Positions 17,545 through 25,993 of a stretch of 64,000 bases of DNA are shown here, piece after piece (positions within the stretch are counted from its first letter, which is position 1; the number at the start of each line of letters is the position of its first letter). The notes beneath the pieces are model-generated. The model saw only the letters and a list, made by a program, of their open reading frames with translations. It was not told the DNA's origin and ran no database searches. The translations under genes were made by a program, and so were the position numbers. The DNA is from an uncultured Prevotellaceae bacterium (GTDB lineage: Bacteria > Bacteroidota > Bacteroidia > Bacteroidales > Muribaculaceae), in NCBI GenBank assembly GCA_905207705.1, contig CAJLMA010000009.1, positions 1 through 64,000 of the forward strand, in the 5' to 3' direction.

Positions 17545-18159
17545 ATGATGGAAGCTAACAACATATATCCTATATTTGACAAGATGCTTGCTCGCGATGA
17601 CAAGGAAAAATTGCTCGGGCAGCATGGATTGATGATTTGGTTCACGGGCTTGAGCGGCTCGGGCAAGAGCACGGTAGCCATTGCTCTTGAGCGTGAACTG
17701 CATAATCGGGGCATATTGTGCCGCATCCTCGATGGAGACAACATACGCACCGGCATCAACAACAACCTTGGATTCAGCGAAGAAGATCGCAAGGAGAACA
17801 TTCGCCGCATAGCCGAGGTGTCGAAACTGTTTGTAGACACCGGCATAGTGACTATAGCCGCTTTTATCAGCCCGTCGGAATTGATGAGGCAAATGGCGGC
17901 ATCCATAATAGGTCGCGACGACTTCATGGAGATTTATGTCAGCACGCCTATTGAAGAATGTGAGCGTCGTGACGTGAAGGGACTTTATGCAAAAGCACGC
18001 AGAGGAGAGATTAAGGATTTCACAGGTGTTTCAGCACCGTTTGACGTGCCTGCGCATCCTGCGCTCGAACTTGACACGTCGGTCTTGTCGCTTGAAGAAT
18101 CGGTGTCGCAATTGTTACAACTTATTTTACCAAGAATCAGTAAGGAAGAATCAAAATAA
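17545..18159 (+). CDS. cysC: Adenylyl-sulfate kinase
   Basis: CysC phosphorylates APS to PAPS, the sulfonate donor. The 204-residue protein has the P-loop GLSGSGKSTVAIALE, the DGDNIRTGINNNLGFS segment that binds APS, and EVSKLFVDTGIVTIAAFISP, all standard in APS kinases. Its stop codon overlaps the cysD start by one base (TAATG), so the two are translationally coupled. In assimilatory pathways PAPS goes to PAPS reductase; none is present here, while a sulfotransferase is. Confidence 0.96.
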   Translation: MMEANNIYPIFDKMLARDDKEKLLGQHGLMIWFTGLSGSGKSTVAIALERELHNRGILCRILDGDNIRTGINNNLGFSEEDRKENIRRIAEVSKLFVDTGIVTIAAFISPSELMRQMAASIIGRDDFMEIYVSTPIEECERRDVKGLYAKARRGEIKDFTGVSAPFDVPAHPALELDTSVLSLEESVSQLLQLILPRISKEESK

Positions 18160-19070
18160 TGGAAGAGAAATATAAACTTAGTCACTTAAAAGAGCTGGAG
18201 GCCGAGTCGATTCACATAATCCGCGAAGTTGCGGCCGAATTTGAGAATCCGGTGATGCTTTACAGTATCGGAAAGGATTCGTCGGTCATGGTACGTCTTG
18301 CCGAAAAGGCGTTTTACCCCGGCAAAGTGCCTTTCCCGTTGATGCATATCGACTCGAAGTGGAAATTCAAGGAAATGATACAATTCCGCGACGAGTATGC
18401 GAAGAAATACGGTTGGAATCTTATAGTGGAAAGCAACATGGAAGCCTTCCGTGCAGGCGTTGGCCCGTTCACGCATGGTAGCAAGGTGCATACCGACTTG
18501 ATGAAGACGCAAGCGCTACTGCATGCACTCGACAAGTATAAGTTTGACGCTGCATTCGGGGGAGCTCGTCGCGACGAGGAAAAATCGCGGGCAAAAGAGC
18601 GTATATTTTCATTCCGCGACCGTTTCCACCAGTGGGATCCTAAAAACCAACGCCCTGAATTGTGGGACATATACAATGCACGCATCCACAAGGGCGAGAG
18701 CATTCGTGTGTTCCCATTGAGCAATTGGACCGAACTCGACATCTGGCAATATATACGTCTTGAGAACATACCCATCGTTCCTCTTTATTTTGCAAAGAAG
18801 AGGCCGGTTGTGGAGATAGACGGGAACTTGATAATGGCCGATGATGACCGTCTGCCCGAGAAATACAAAGACAAGGTGCAGATGCGCATGGTGCGATTCC
18901 GCACGCTTGGATGCTGGCCATTGACAGGCGCGGTTGAGAGTAACGCCGATACGATAGAGAAGATAGTGGAGGAGATGATGACCACCACCAAGAGCGAACG
19001 CACGACGCGTGTCATAGATTTTGACCAAGAAGCGAGCATGGAACAAAAAAAACGCGAGGGATATTTCTAA
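18159..19070 (+). CDS. cysD: Sulfate adenylyltransferase subunit 2
   Basis: CysD is the catalytic subunit of heterodimeric ATP sulfurylase, making APS from ATP and sulfate. The 303-residue protein carries the PP-loop-type YSIGKDSSVMVRLAEKAFYP, the FGGARRDEEKSRAKER and RVFPLSNWTELDIW segments and a final LGCWPLTGAVESNADTIE. Length and motifs are typical. It sits between cysC and cysN in the operon. Confidence 0.97.
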   Translation: MEEKYKLSHLKELEAESIHIIREVAAEFENPVMLYSIGKDSSVMVRLAEKAFYPGKVPFPLMHIDSKWKFKEMIQFRDEYAKKYGWNLIVESNMEAFRAGVGPFTHGSKVHTDLMKTQALLHALDKYKFDAAFGGARRDEEKSRAKERIFSFRDRFHQWDPKNQRPELWDIYNARIHKGESIRVFPLSNWTELDIWQYIRLENIPIVPLYFAKKRPVVEIDGNLIMADDDRLPEKYKDKVQMRMVRFRTLGCWPLTGAVESNADTIEKIVEEMMTTTKSERTTRVIDFDQEASMEQKKREGYF

Positions 19071-19129
19071 GCAGGTATCACTGTTTCTCATGCGCATTAT
19101 CAACAATCATAGAATAAAGGAAGTTTCTG

Positions 19130-20590
19130 ATGGACAATAATAACCTTGATATAAAAGCATTCCTTGACAAGGATGAGCAAAAAGACTTGCTGCGCTTTTT
19201 GACTGCCGGTTCGGTGGACGATGGCAAATCGACATTGATAGGGCACTTGCTTTTCGACAGCAAGAAACTATATGAAGACCAGCTCGACGCATTGAAACGC
19301 GACAGTAAACGTGTGGGCAACGCGGGCGACCACATAGATTACGCATTGTTGCTTGACGGGCTGAAGGCCGAGCGCGAGCAAGGCATAACCATTGATGTGG
19401 CATACAGGTATTTTTCAACAAATAACCGCAAATTTATCATTGCCGACACCCCGGGTCATGAGCAATATACGCGCAACATGATTACCGGTGGCTCTACTGC
19501 AAATTTGGCCGTCATACTTGTCGATGCACGACTTGGGGTCATCACACAGACACGACGACACACATTCCTTGTGTCGTTGCTTGGCATAAAGCATGTCGTT
19601 CTCGCAGTCAACAAGATGGATCTTGTTGACTTCTCGGAAGATAAATTCAACGAGATAGTGGCCGAGTATAAGAAGTTTACCGCTCCGCTGGGAATACCTG
19701 ACATTACATGTATTCCTTTGTCGGCTCTTGAAGGTGACAATGTGGTAGAGAAGTCGTCGCGCACGCCATGGTATTCGGGTCCGACATTGCTTGAATTCCT
19801 TGAAACGGTGCATATCGACAACGACCATAATCTTTCCGACTTCCGTTTCCCGGTGCAATATGTGCTTAGGCCAAATTTAGATTTCCGAGGATTTTGCGGC
19901 AAGGTGGCTTCGGGCGTAGTGCATAAAGGCGATGAGGTGGTCGCATTACCGTCGGGAAAGAGGTCGCGCATCAAGAGCATTGTCACATACGACGGTGCAC
20001 TTGATTACGCATTTCCTCCTCAATCGGTGACATTGACGCTTGAAGATGAAATAGACGTGTCGCGAGGCGAAATGCTCGTGCATCCCGACAATCTTCCTTG
20101 TGTGGGGCGTAACTTTGAAGCCATGCTCGTGTGGATGGACGAAGAGCCTATGGACGCAAAGAAGTCGTTCTTCATCAAGCAGACTACCAACACAAGCCGT
20201 ACGCACATCGACAGCATCAAGTACAAGGTGGATGTGAATACGATGGAACACCTGTCGCTTGAAAATGGCAAGCTGACCAAGGAGACGTTGCCTATGCAAC
20301 TCAATCAGATTGCGCGCGTGGTGATAACTACCGCCAAGGAGTTGTTTTTTGATCCGTTTGCCAAAAACAAGGCAACGGGGGCGTTCATCCTTATCGATCC
20401 TATTTCAAACAACACAAGTGCCGTTGGCATGATAATAGACAAGGTGAACGACTGCGAAATGATTGCTGGTCAAGAATTGCCTACGCTCGACTTGCCTAAA
20501 CTTGGCATAAAACCTGAAAATTATGATGCGATAGAGACCGCCGTCAAGGAATTGTACAGGCAGGGTATAGAGATAAAAATCATTAAGTGA
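19130..20590 (+). CDS. cysN: Sulfate adenylyltransferase subunit 1 (GTPase)
   Basis: CysN is the regulatory GTPase of ATP sulfurylase; GTP hydrolysis drives APS synthesis by CysD. The 486-residue protein belongs to the EF-Tu-like GTPases: G1 is GSVDDGKSTLIGHLL, G3 is ADTPGHEQYTRNM, G4 is AVNKMDLVD. Two beta-barrel domains follow. It has the length of stand-alone CysN and is not fused to CysC. It is followed after 12 bases by the sulfotransferase gene. Confidence 0.97.
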   Translation: MDNNNLDIKAFLDKDEQKDLLRFLTAGSVDDGKSTLIGHLLFDSKKLYEDQLDALKRDSKRVGNAGDHIDYALLLDGLKAEREQGITIDVAYRYFSTNNRKFIIADTPGHEQYTRNMITGGSTANLAVILVDARLGVITQTRRHTFLVSLLGIKHVVLAVNKMDLVDFSEDKFNEIVAEYKKFTAPLGIPDITCIPLSALEGDNVVEKSSRTPWYSGPTLLEFLETVHIDNDHNLSDFRFPVQYVLRPNLDFRGFCGKVASGVVHKGDEVVALPSGKRSRIKSIVTYDGALDYAFPPQSVTLTLEDEIDVSRGEMLVHPDNLPCVGRNFEAMLVWMDEEPMDAKKSFFIKQTTNTSRTHIDSIKYKVDVNTMEHLSLENGKLTKETLPMQLNQIARVVITTAKELFFDPFAKNKATGAFILIDPISNNTSAVGMIIDKVNDCEMIAGQELPTLDLPKLGIKPENYDAIETAVKELYRQGIEIKIIK

Positions 20591-20602
20591 AACATATAGA
20601 AA

Positions 20603-21709
20603 ATGGGATTGATAGAATTTAACAAGTTGCCTGTCAATACGCTTGTTGGAGCCGACTGGGATACTTTCAAGAAGATTACAGCAGGTAGGGAAATAGGTGT
20701 TTCGTATAATAACAAATATCTATTAACCAAGGCTGTGTGCCGATTGTTGTCATTGCTCGTGTCGGAACAAGACCGTAAATACGCGATACAGCTTGCCGGG
20801 CAACCGCTGTTGCATGACCCTGTATTCATCCTTGGACATTGGCGTAGCGGAACTACGTTTGTGCATAACGTAATGGCTTGCGACAAGCATTTTGGTTATG
20901 TCACGACTTATCAGACAGTTTTCCCTCACTTGATGATGTGGGGACAACCATTTTTTAAGAAGACTATGAGCTGGCTAATGCCCGACAAGCGTCCTACCGA
21001 CAACATGGAGCTTGCGGTGGATTTGCCTCAAGAAGAGGAATTCGCTTTGTCAAACATGATGCCATATAATTTCTACAATTTCTGGTTCTTGCCAAAGTAT
21101 ACTCAGGAGTATGCCGATAAGTATCTGCTTTTCAACGACATTACTCCTGAAGAACTGAAAGTGTTTGAACAGACATTCGTGAAGATGATCAAGATTGCGT
21201 TGTGGAACACGCACGGTACTCAGTTCCTGAGCAAGAATCCTCCTCACACCGGGCGTGTGAAGGAACTTGTAAAGATGTTTCCAAATGCCAAATTCATATA
21301 TCTGATGCGTAATCCTTACACGGTGTTTGAAAGTACGCGCAGTTTCTTCAACAATACCATTCATCCGTTGCAATTGCAGGACATATCGGCAGCAGAGCTT
21401 GAAAGCAACATCTTGTCGATATATGCAAAGCTATACCACAAGTATGAAGCCGACAAGACTTGTATCCCGCAAGGGAATTTGGTAGAGGTAAAATTTGAGG
21501 ATTTTGAGGCCGATGCGATGGGAATGACGGAGCATATTTACAAATCGCTTAATATCCCTGGGTGGGAAGAGTCTCGCGCGGAGATAGAGAAATACGTCGG
21601 AGGCAAGAAAGGTTATAAGAAGAACAAGTATAAATATGACGACCGTACGGTGAAACTTGTGCAAGATAATTGGGGATTTGCCCTTAACGATTGGGGCTAT
21701 GAACTTTAA
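20603..21709 (+). CDS. PAPS-dependent sulfotransferase
   Basis: The 368-residue protein has the two PAPS-binding motifs of cytosolic and Golgi sulfotransferases: the 5'-phosphosulfate loop in GHWRSGTTFVHNV (residues 78-90) and the 3'-phosphate site in FIYLMRNPYTVFESTRSFF. The middle is rich in aromatic residues, as expected for a hydrophobic acceptor pocket. No signal peptide is visible. In Bacteroides thetaiotaomicron a sulfotransferase in the same gene context (BT_0416, from memory) has been linked to sulfation of cholesterol and other steroids; a similar role here is inference from the shared setting. Other hydroxylated lipids or metabolites are possible. Confidence 0.9.
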   Translation: MGLIEFNKLPVNTLVGADWDTFKKITAGREIGVSYNNKYLLTKAVCRLLSLLVSEQDRKYAIQLAGQPLLHDPVFILGHWRSGTTFVHNVMACDKHFGYVTTYQTVFPHLMMWGQPFFKKTMSWLMPDKRPTDNMELAVDLPQEEEFALSNMMPYNFYNFWFLPKYTQEYADKYLLFNDITPEELKVFEQTFVKMIKIALWNTHGTQFLSKNPPHTGRVKELVKMFPNAKFIYLMRNPYTVFESTRSFFNNTIHPLQLQDISAAELESNILSIYAKLYHKYEADKTCIPQGNLVEVKFEDFEADAMGMTEHIYKSLNIPGWEESRAEIEKYVGGKKGYKKNKYKYDDRTVKLVQDNWGFALNDWGYEL

Positions 21710-21765
21710 ATGCCGAGTCTTGTCGATAATACGGAAGTCTGAGGTGTGTTAATTAATTATCATCT

Positions 21766-22710
21766 ATGAGGTTTTTCAGTTTCTTAGCAGTGTTGCTTTG
21801 GTGCAATGTTGTTCTTGCACAGCCTAAGGTGGAGAATATCCGTTATGGTGACATGGACAATTGGATAGACCGTCAGATAGAAGAATCGGGCATAATAGGA
21901 GGAGAGACAAAACATGTGTGGGCGATAGGTCCGACCATGACCATAGAAGGCGACGAGGCTTATGTGAACAAAGGCGGTTCTCCGTGGGGATCTTCCAATG
22001 TAATGGCCAAGGTCGTCGGCATTACGAAGACCAACACGTCTGTATTTCCCGAAAAACGTGGCGACGGTTACTGTGCGCGTCTTGAGACCCGTATGGAAAA
22101 AGTAAAGGTATTCGGGTTGATTAACATGGAAGTGCTGGCAGCCGGTTCTATTTTCCTCGGCTCGGTGCATGAACCTATAAAGGGGACAAAGAATCCGCAG
22201 AAAATGCTTAATTCTGGTGTCCCGTTCAGCAAGAAGCCGACAGCATTGCAATTTGACTATAAAGTGCAGATGTCAACGCGCTCGAATCGCATAAAAGCTA
22301 CCGGATTCGGAAGTCAGGAAGAAATACCGGGACGTGATTATCATGAAGTAAATCTGTTCTTGCAGAAGCGTTGGGAGGATGCCGATGGTAACATTTATGC
22401 AAAACGTGTAGGAACGATGGTCGTAAGGTTTGACAAAAATTGCGATTGGCAGAATGACGTGCGTTTTGAAATAATGTATGGCGACATCTCTCATAATCCG
22501 GCATTCAAGTCGTATATGGCTCTTAACGCTACAGAACGTTATGCTGTGAACAGCAAGGGTGAAAGCGTACCCATAAAAGAGGTGGGTTGGGGCGATGCCA
22601 ATGATGTGCCAACTCACATGCAGATGCAATTCACTGCCAGCCATGGTGGCGCATATATAGGTTCGCCGGGCAATATACTGTGGATTGACAATGTTAAACT
22701 TGTATATTGA
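21766..22710 (+). CDS. Secreted PCMD-domain protein at the end of the sulfation operon
   Basis: A 314-residue protein with a signal peptide (FFSFLAVLLWCNVVLAQP, cleavage near residue 19). The mature part resembles the PCMD domain (putative carbohydrate metabolism domain): NIRYGDMDNW, GYCARLETR, LAAGSIFLG, a beta-sandwich stretch ALQFDYKVQ, and a C-terminal NILWIDNVKLVY. Related domains occur at the outer surface of Bacteroidetes, often in glycan loci. Its role next to a sulfotransferase is unknown; it might bind or carry the acceptor or product. The 55-base gap to the preceding gene and a terminator right after it make it the last gene of the operon. Confidence 0.75.
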   Translation: MRFFSFLAVLLWCNVVLAQPKVENIRYGDMDNWIDRQIEESGIIGGETKHVWAIGPTMTIEGDEAYVNKGGSPWGSSNVMAKVVGITKTNTSVFPEKRGDGYCARLETRMEKVKVFGLINMEVLAAGSIFLGSVHEPIKGTKNPQKMLNSGVPFSKKPTALQFDYKVQMSTRSNRIKATGFGSQEEIPGRDYHEVNLFLQKRWEDADGNIYAKRVGTMVVRFDKNCDWQNDVRFEIMYGDISHNPAFKSYMALNATERYAVNSKGESVPIKEVGWGDANDVPTHMQMQFTASHGGAYIGSPGNILWIDNVKLVY

Positions 22711-22757
22711 AGAGAAAACCGGGATAAGCAGAATGCTGCCGGTTAACAAGTATGTAA

Positions 22758-22794
22758 AAATCTGCACGGTAATATTTTCCGTGCAGATTTTTTT
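22758..22794 (+). terminator. Terminator of the sulfation operon
   Basis: AAATCTGCACGG (22758-22769) pairs with CCGTGCAGATTT (22779-22790) across a 9-base loop and leads into Ts. It lies 48 bases after the PCMD gene. Confidence 0.9.
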
Positions 22795-22884
22795 ATCGTG
22801 ACAGGTGTGCGTAATTTTACTGATGCGCTCGACTGCTTTGCTGTAATCTTTCCGAGACTTGAATGTGGAATACCATTCGGTGAA

Positions 22885-23610
22885 TTATTCAAAAAGTGTC
22901 TTTAGTACTTCGGGCGATTTCATTGCACCTATGGTGGAATTATGCAATTTGTAGTATGCGAGGGCAGTATCGAGAATGTCATTGCGTTGCATTCGGTTCA
23001 ATTTAAATCGGTGCAGGTTGCTGAATGTCATTCTTGACAGGAGCATCAGGAATGCAGCGCGCCGAGGGTCGAGATTATGCCCGTGAAGTGGGCATGATGG
23101 AGTAAAAATGCCGTTTTCCATGTCAAACCAGTATTCATCCCGATAGGTGGCCGTATCGGGCTGTATTCCCATGAATGCACCAAAGTGGTAAAGGAAGCAA
23201 ATGTGGAAATTGGCCACGCCTTGCTCGATTGAATCAAGCAGCTTGATGGACATGGATATAAACTTGAACAGCGGCTCGTTGCGCTCGCTTTCTTGGATGC
23301 ATCGGGTGAGCAATTCGCTGATGAACATGGCTATGGCTCCTTTCAGTGGGTCGGTGTATATGTTACAGAGCTGTTCGATTCGGCGGCAGTCTTTCATGGT
23401 GGAAATATCACGTCCCGACATTGTGCGAGATTCAAATTCAATGAGCGACAACGGAATGAACATGGCGTTTCTTAAACGGGCATTGCGCGAAGAGCCTTGC
23501 GGAAGCAGGAACGACATGCGCCCGTGGGTGTCGGTGTAGACATGCGCTATGGAATTTCGGTCGTTATACTTCAAGACGTGAAGCACGATTCCTTTTGTTT
23601 TTTCATACAT
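22885..23610 (-). CDS. recO: DNA repair protein RecO
   Basis: RecO promotes annealing and loads RecA in the RecFOR pathway. From the ATG at 23610 (MYEKTKGIVLHVLKYND) the protein has 241 residues; an upstream ATG would add an unlikely N-terminus. The OB-fold start, the GRMSFLLPQGSSR segment (replacing the usual LAKGARR) and the helical C-terminal half match Bacteroidales RecO proteins. The four zinc-binding Cys of some RecO proteins are not all present. It is transcribed alone. Confidence 0.88.
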   Translation of the reverse strand: MYEKTKGIVLHVLKYNDRNSIAHVYTDTHGRMSFLLPQGSSRNARLRNAMFIPLSLIEFESRTMSGRDISTMKDCRRIEQLCNIYTDPLKGAIAMFISELLTRCIQESERNEPLFKFISMSIKLLDSIEQGVANFHICFLYHFGAFMGIQPDTATYRDEYWFDMENGIFTPSCPLHGHNLDPRRAAFLMLLSRMTFSNLHRFKLNRMQRNDILDTALAYYKLHNSTIGAMKSPEVLKTLFE

Positions 23611-23774
23611 GACTTTGTGCGTGCAAAATTTGTTGACACGAAGATAATAAAAAATGAGAGAAATAGGAGGTCTCATTCCATTCGTAATGAGAATAAGATT
23701 GTAGTCTCCAGACGGAAATGTAGCCATTTTGGCACTCGGTAAAACATTGATAAATAATGCAATGAAAAATCAAT

Positions 23775-23805
23775 TTGTTTTTAAGGCTGAGTTATGTTAA
23801 CTTTG
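23775..23805 (+). promoter_or_regulatory. Promoter of the RsmI-like/MBL operon
   Basis: TTG at 23775-23777 and TAACTTTG at 23798-23805, 20 bases apart. The start point would be near 23812, which favours the ATGs at 23825 or 23828 over the TTG at 23807. Confidence 0.65.
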
Positions 23806-23824
23806 CTTGTTAAATATGTTTATT

Positions 23825-24532
23825 ATGATGCCTGCTGCCTTGTACTTGATTCCGGTGCCGCTCAGCGAAACACCGTTGGAAAATATATTGCCTGCGAAGA
23901 ATATTGAAATCGTGAGTGAAATAAAGTATTTTATAGTAGAAAACGTGCGTTCGGCGCGTCGTTTCTTAAAAAAGTGCAACAAGGCCATAGATATCGACAG
24001 CCTTACTTTTTTTACTTTGAACAGGCATACGCCTCGTGAGGAGGTGGGCATGTTTCTTGAGCCTTTGAAGCATGGCATGGCGGTCGGAGTAATTTCGGAA
24101 GCAGGCTGTCCCGCGATAGCCGATCCGGGAGCCGACGTGGTCGGCATGGCACAGGCCGCAGGGCTGCGTGTTGTCCCGCTCGTTGGACCGTCGAGCATAT
24201 TGATGTCGCTGATGGGGTCGGGATTCAATGGGCAGAGTTTTGCCTTCCTTGGGTATCTGCCAATAGATGCTGCAGCAAGACAACGTAAATTCAAGAGTAT
24301 GGAGCAAAGCATAAAAGTGCTTGACCAGACGCAAATATTCATAGAGACTCCTTATAGAAACAACAAGCTGATTGCCGAGATGGTGAAATGTTTGCCAAAA
24401 AGGATGCGGTTGTGCATCGCAAGCGACATCACAGGCCAAAATGAGTCGATAGTGACTAAAAGTGTCGAAGATTGGAGTAAGTCGAAGTATGATTATGACA
24501 AAGTGCCTACCATATTCTTATTATATAAGTGA
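23825..24532 (+). CDS. RsmI/YraL-like tetrapyrrole-methylase-family SAM methyltransferase
   Basis: About 235 residues starting MMPAALYLIPVPLSETPLEN. The fold is the tetrapyrrole methylase fold: an N-terminal LIPVPL strand, GVISEAGCPAIADPGADV, and VPLVGPSSILMSLMGSGFNG. In RsmI the enzyme 2'-O-methylates C1402 of 16S rRNA; many Bacteroidales carry this shorter, divergent form beside or instead of a canonical RsmI, so the exact nucleotide is uncertain. Its stop overlaps the start region of the MBL gene, so the two form an operon. Confidence 0.85.
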   Translation: MMPAALYLIPVPLSETPLENILPAKNIEIVSEIKYFIVENVRSARRFLKKCNKAIDIDSLTFFTLNRHTPREEVGMFLEPLKHGMAVGVISEAGCPAIADPGADVVGMAQAAGLRVVPLVGPSSILMSLMGSGFNGQSFAFLGYLPIDAAARQRKFKSMEQSIKVLDQTQIFIETPYRNNKLIAEMVKCLPKRMRLCIASDITGQNESIVTKSVEDWSKSKYDYDKVPTIFLLYK

Positions 24533-25530
24533 AGATGATTAAGAACAACAAGAAAATATCGCAACGAGAGAACAGGCAGCGATCTATATTGTTTGATGTG
24601 GATGATGTGCCTTCTGGTTCACTCGAAGGCAGCAGCTACGCGGCGCAGCAAGAGCCGGCAGTTGCTGTCGAGCCGAGTCTGTCGATGCGTTTTATAAGTT
24701 TCGGAAGCGGCAGCAGCGGCAATTGTTCGTATGTAGGTACCGAGACGGCCGGTATCCTTGTGGATGCCGGAGTGGATGTCGACAAAGTGTTTGCAACATT
24801 AGCTTTGAATGGCGTGATGCCCTCTATGATAAAAGGATTGTGCCTTACGCATGATCATGGCGACCACATACGTTATGCTTATAAAATCTCACGCAAGTAC
24901 AAGCACATACGCATATATTGTACTCCACGGGTATTGAACGGCATATTGCGCCGGCACAATATATCACGTCGCATAAAGGATTATCACGAGCCTATATTTA
25001 AGGAAATACCGTTCACGCTCGCCGGCATGAAGATAACTGCGTTTGAAGTGTCGCACGACGGGTCGGACAATGCCGGGTTCATGCTGGAATACGGAGAAAA
25101 CAAGTTTGTGCTTGCTACCGATTTAGGGTGTATTTCCGACAGGGCTGATTTTTATATGAAACAGGCCAATTACTTGATGATAGAGTCGAATTATGATGCC
25201 GGGATGCTCGACAAAGGACCATATCCCGAGTATTTGAAGAACCGTATAAGGGCTGTAAACGGCCATCTTGACAATAAAGTGGCATCAAACTTTGTTGCCG
25301 ACAATTATACAAGTGAATTGAAATACATATTTTTATGCCACTTAAGTCACGATAATAACACTCCCGACATTGCCAAGCATGAAATGACATCGGCCCTTGC
25401 GGCTAAAGGTGTTACCGTAGGGAATGGTGAAGGGTCGCTTTCGGACAGGGCAAAGGATGTGCAGCTTGTAGCTTTGCCTCGCTTTGATCCGTCGCCTTGG
25501 TTTGTTTTGCGTAAAAAAGGTGTCATTTAG
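24529..25530 (+). CDS. MBL-fold metallohydrolase (YycJ/WalJ-like)
   Basis: A metallo-beta-lactamase-fold protein. The conserved RFISFGSGSSGNCSYVGT start of the YycJ/VicX group lies about 50 residues in. The metal motif is LTHDHGDHI; later ligands are in FEVSHDG, VLATDLG and FLCHLSHDNN. Family members hydrolyse small or nucleic-acid substrates; YycJ-type enzymes have been linked to DNA repair and cell-wall regulation. The first 50 residues (KKISQRENRQRS, DDVPSGSLEGSS) are a polar, probably disordered extension; an ATG at 24535 is an alternative start. It overlaps the preceding gene by four bases. Confidence 0.88.
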   Translation: MKMIKNNKKISQRENRQRSILFDVDDVPSGSLEGSSYAAQQEPAVAVEPSLSMRFISFGSGSSGNCSYVGTETAGILVDAGVDVDKVFATLALNGVMPSMIKGLCLTHDHGDHIRYAYKISRKYKHIRIYCTPRVLNGILRRHNISRRIKDYHEPIFKEIPFTLAGMKITAFEVSHDGSDNAGFMLEYGENKFVLATDLGCISDRADFYMKQANYLMIESNYDAGMLDKGPYPEYLKNRIRAVNGHLDNKVASNFVADNYTSELKYIFLCHLSHDNNTPDIAKHEMTSALAAKGVTVGNGEGSLSDRAKDVQLVALPRFDPSPWFVLRKKGVI

Positions 25531-25754
25531 ATGCTGCTTTAACGTTTATGAATTTAATTTATCATTGTTTTTTATGTGAAGATAATGAATGATAGAAATT
25601 AGTTCTTAACTTTGCATAAAGTTTTTTCATAGGATTAGATTTTTAAGGTTTTAATCATGCCCATGTTGTGAAATATGGGCATGATTTTTTTGTAATATGA
25701 TGAAATTGCTGTGGCGACTACTGTCATGCTTGAATGTTAAAGAATGTCATAAAT
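25531..25754. other. Intergenic region between the MBL gene and the small-RNA-like unit
   Basis: Contains a TAACTTTG box at 25607-25614 with no good -33 partner, then a terminator hairpin at 25654. If that box fires it would make a transcript of about 70 bases; otherwise the hairpin simply ends the MBL operon. Confidence 0.4.
25654..25691 (+). terminator. Terminator after the MBL gene
   Basis: ATCATGCCCAT (25654-25664) pairs with ATGGGCATGAT (25675-25685) around a 10-base loop and leads into Ts. Confidence 0.85.
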
Positions 25755-25890
25755 TTGAATCTACATTAGTTTCTCACTATTTTTGTCACATATATTGTAG
25801 AGGAGTTTTGTACTCATCATCGGAGGGCTCTGAAAGAAGTGCCGGATAAGATGACTTGGGGAAACCAGCCATCTTATCCGGTATTTTGTT
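25755..25890 (+). ncRNA. Candidate small RNA: promoter, about 100 bases, strong terminator
   Basis: A well-formed promoter (TTG 25755-25757, 20-base spacer, TATTTTTG 25778-25785) is followed by about 55 bases without a coding frame and then a perfect 12-bp stem (25842-25853 with 25870-25881) with a T-rich tail. The predicted transcript is about 25791-25890. It could be a free small RNA or a terminated leader for the MATE gene that starts 100 bases later. I could not match it to a known RNA family by eye. Confidence 0.5.
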
Positions 25891-25993
25891 TTGTTGGTTG
25901 CAATTGGGATTGGGGAAATAGTTAATGGCATATTTATAGTGAAAGAAAAAAACTGATTTTCCATTGCTTGAAGTTGATTTAACTTAACATTGT

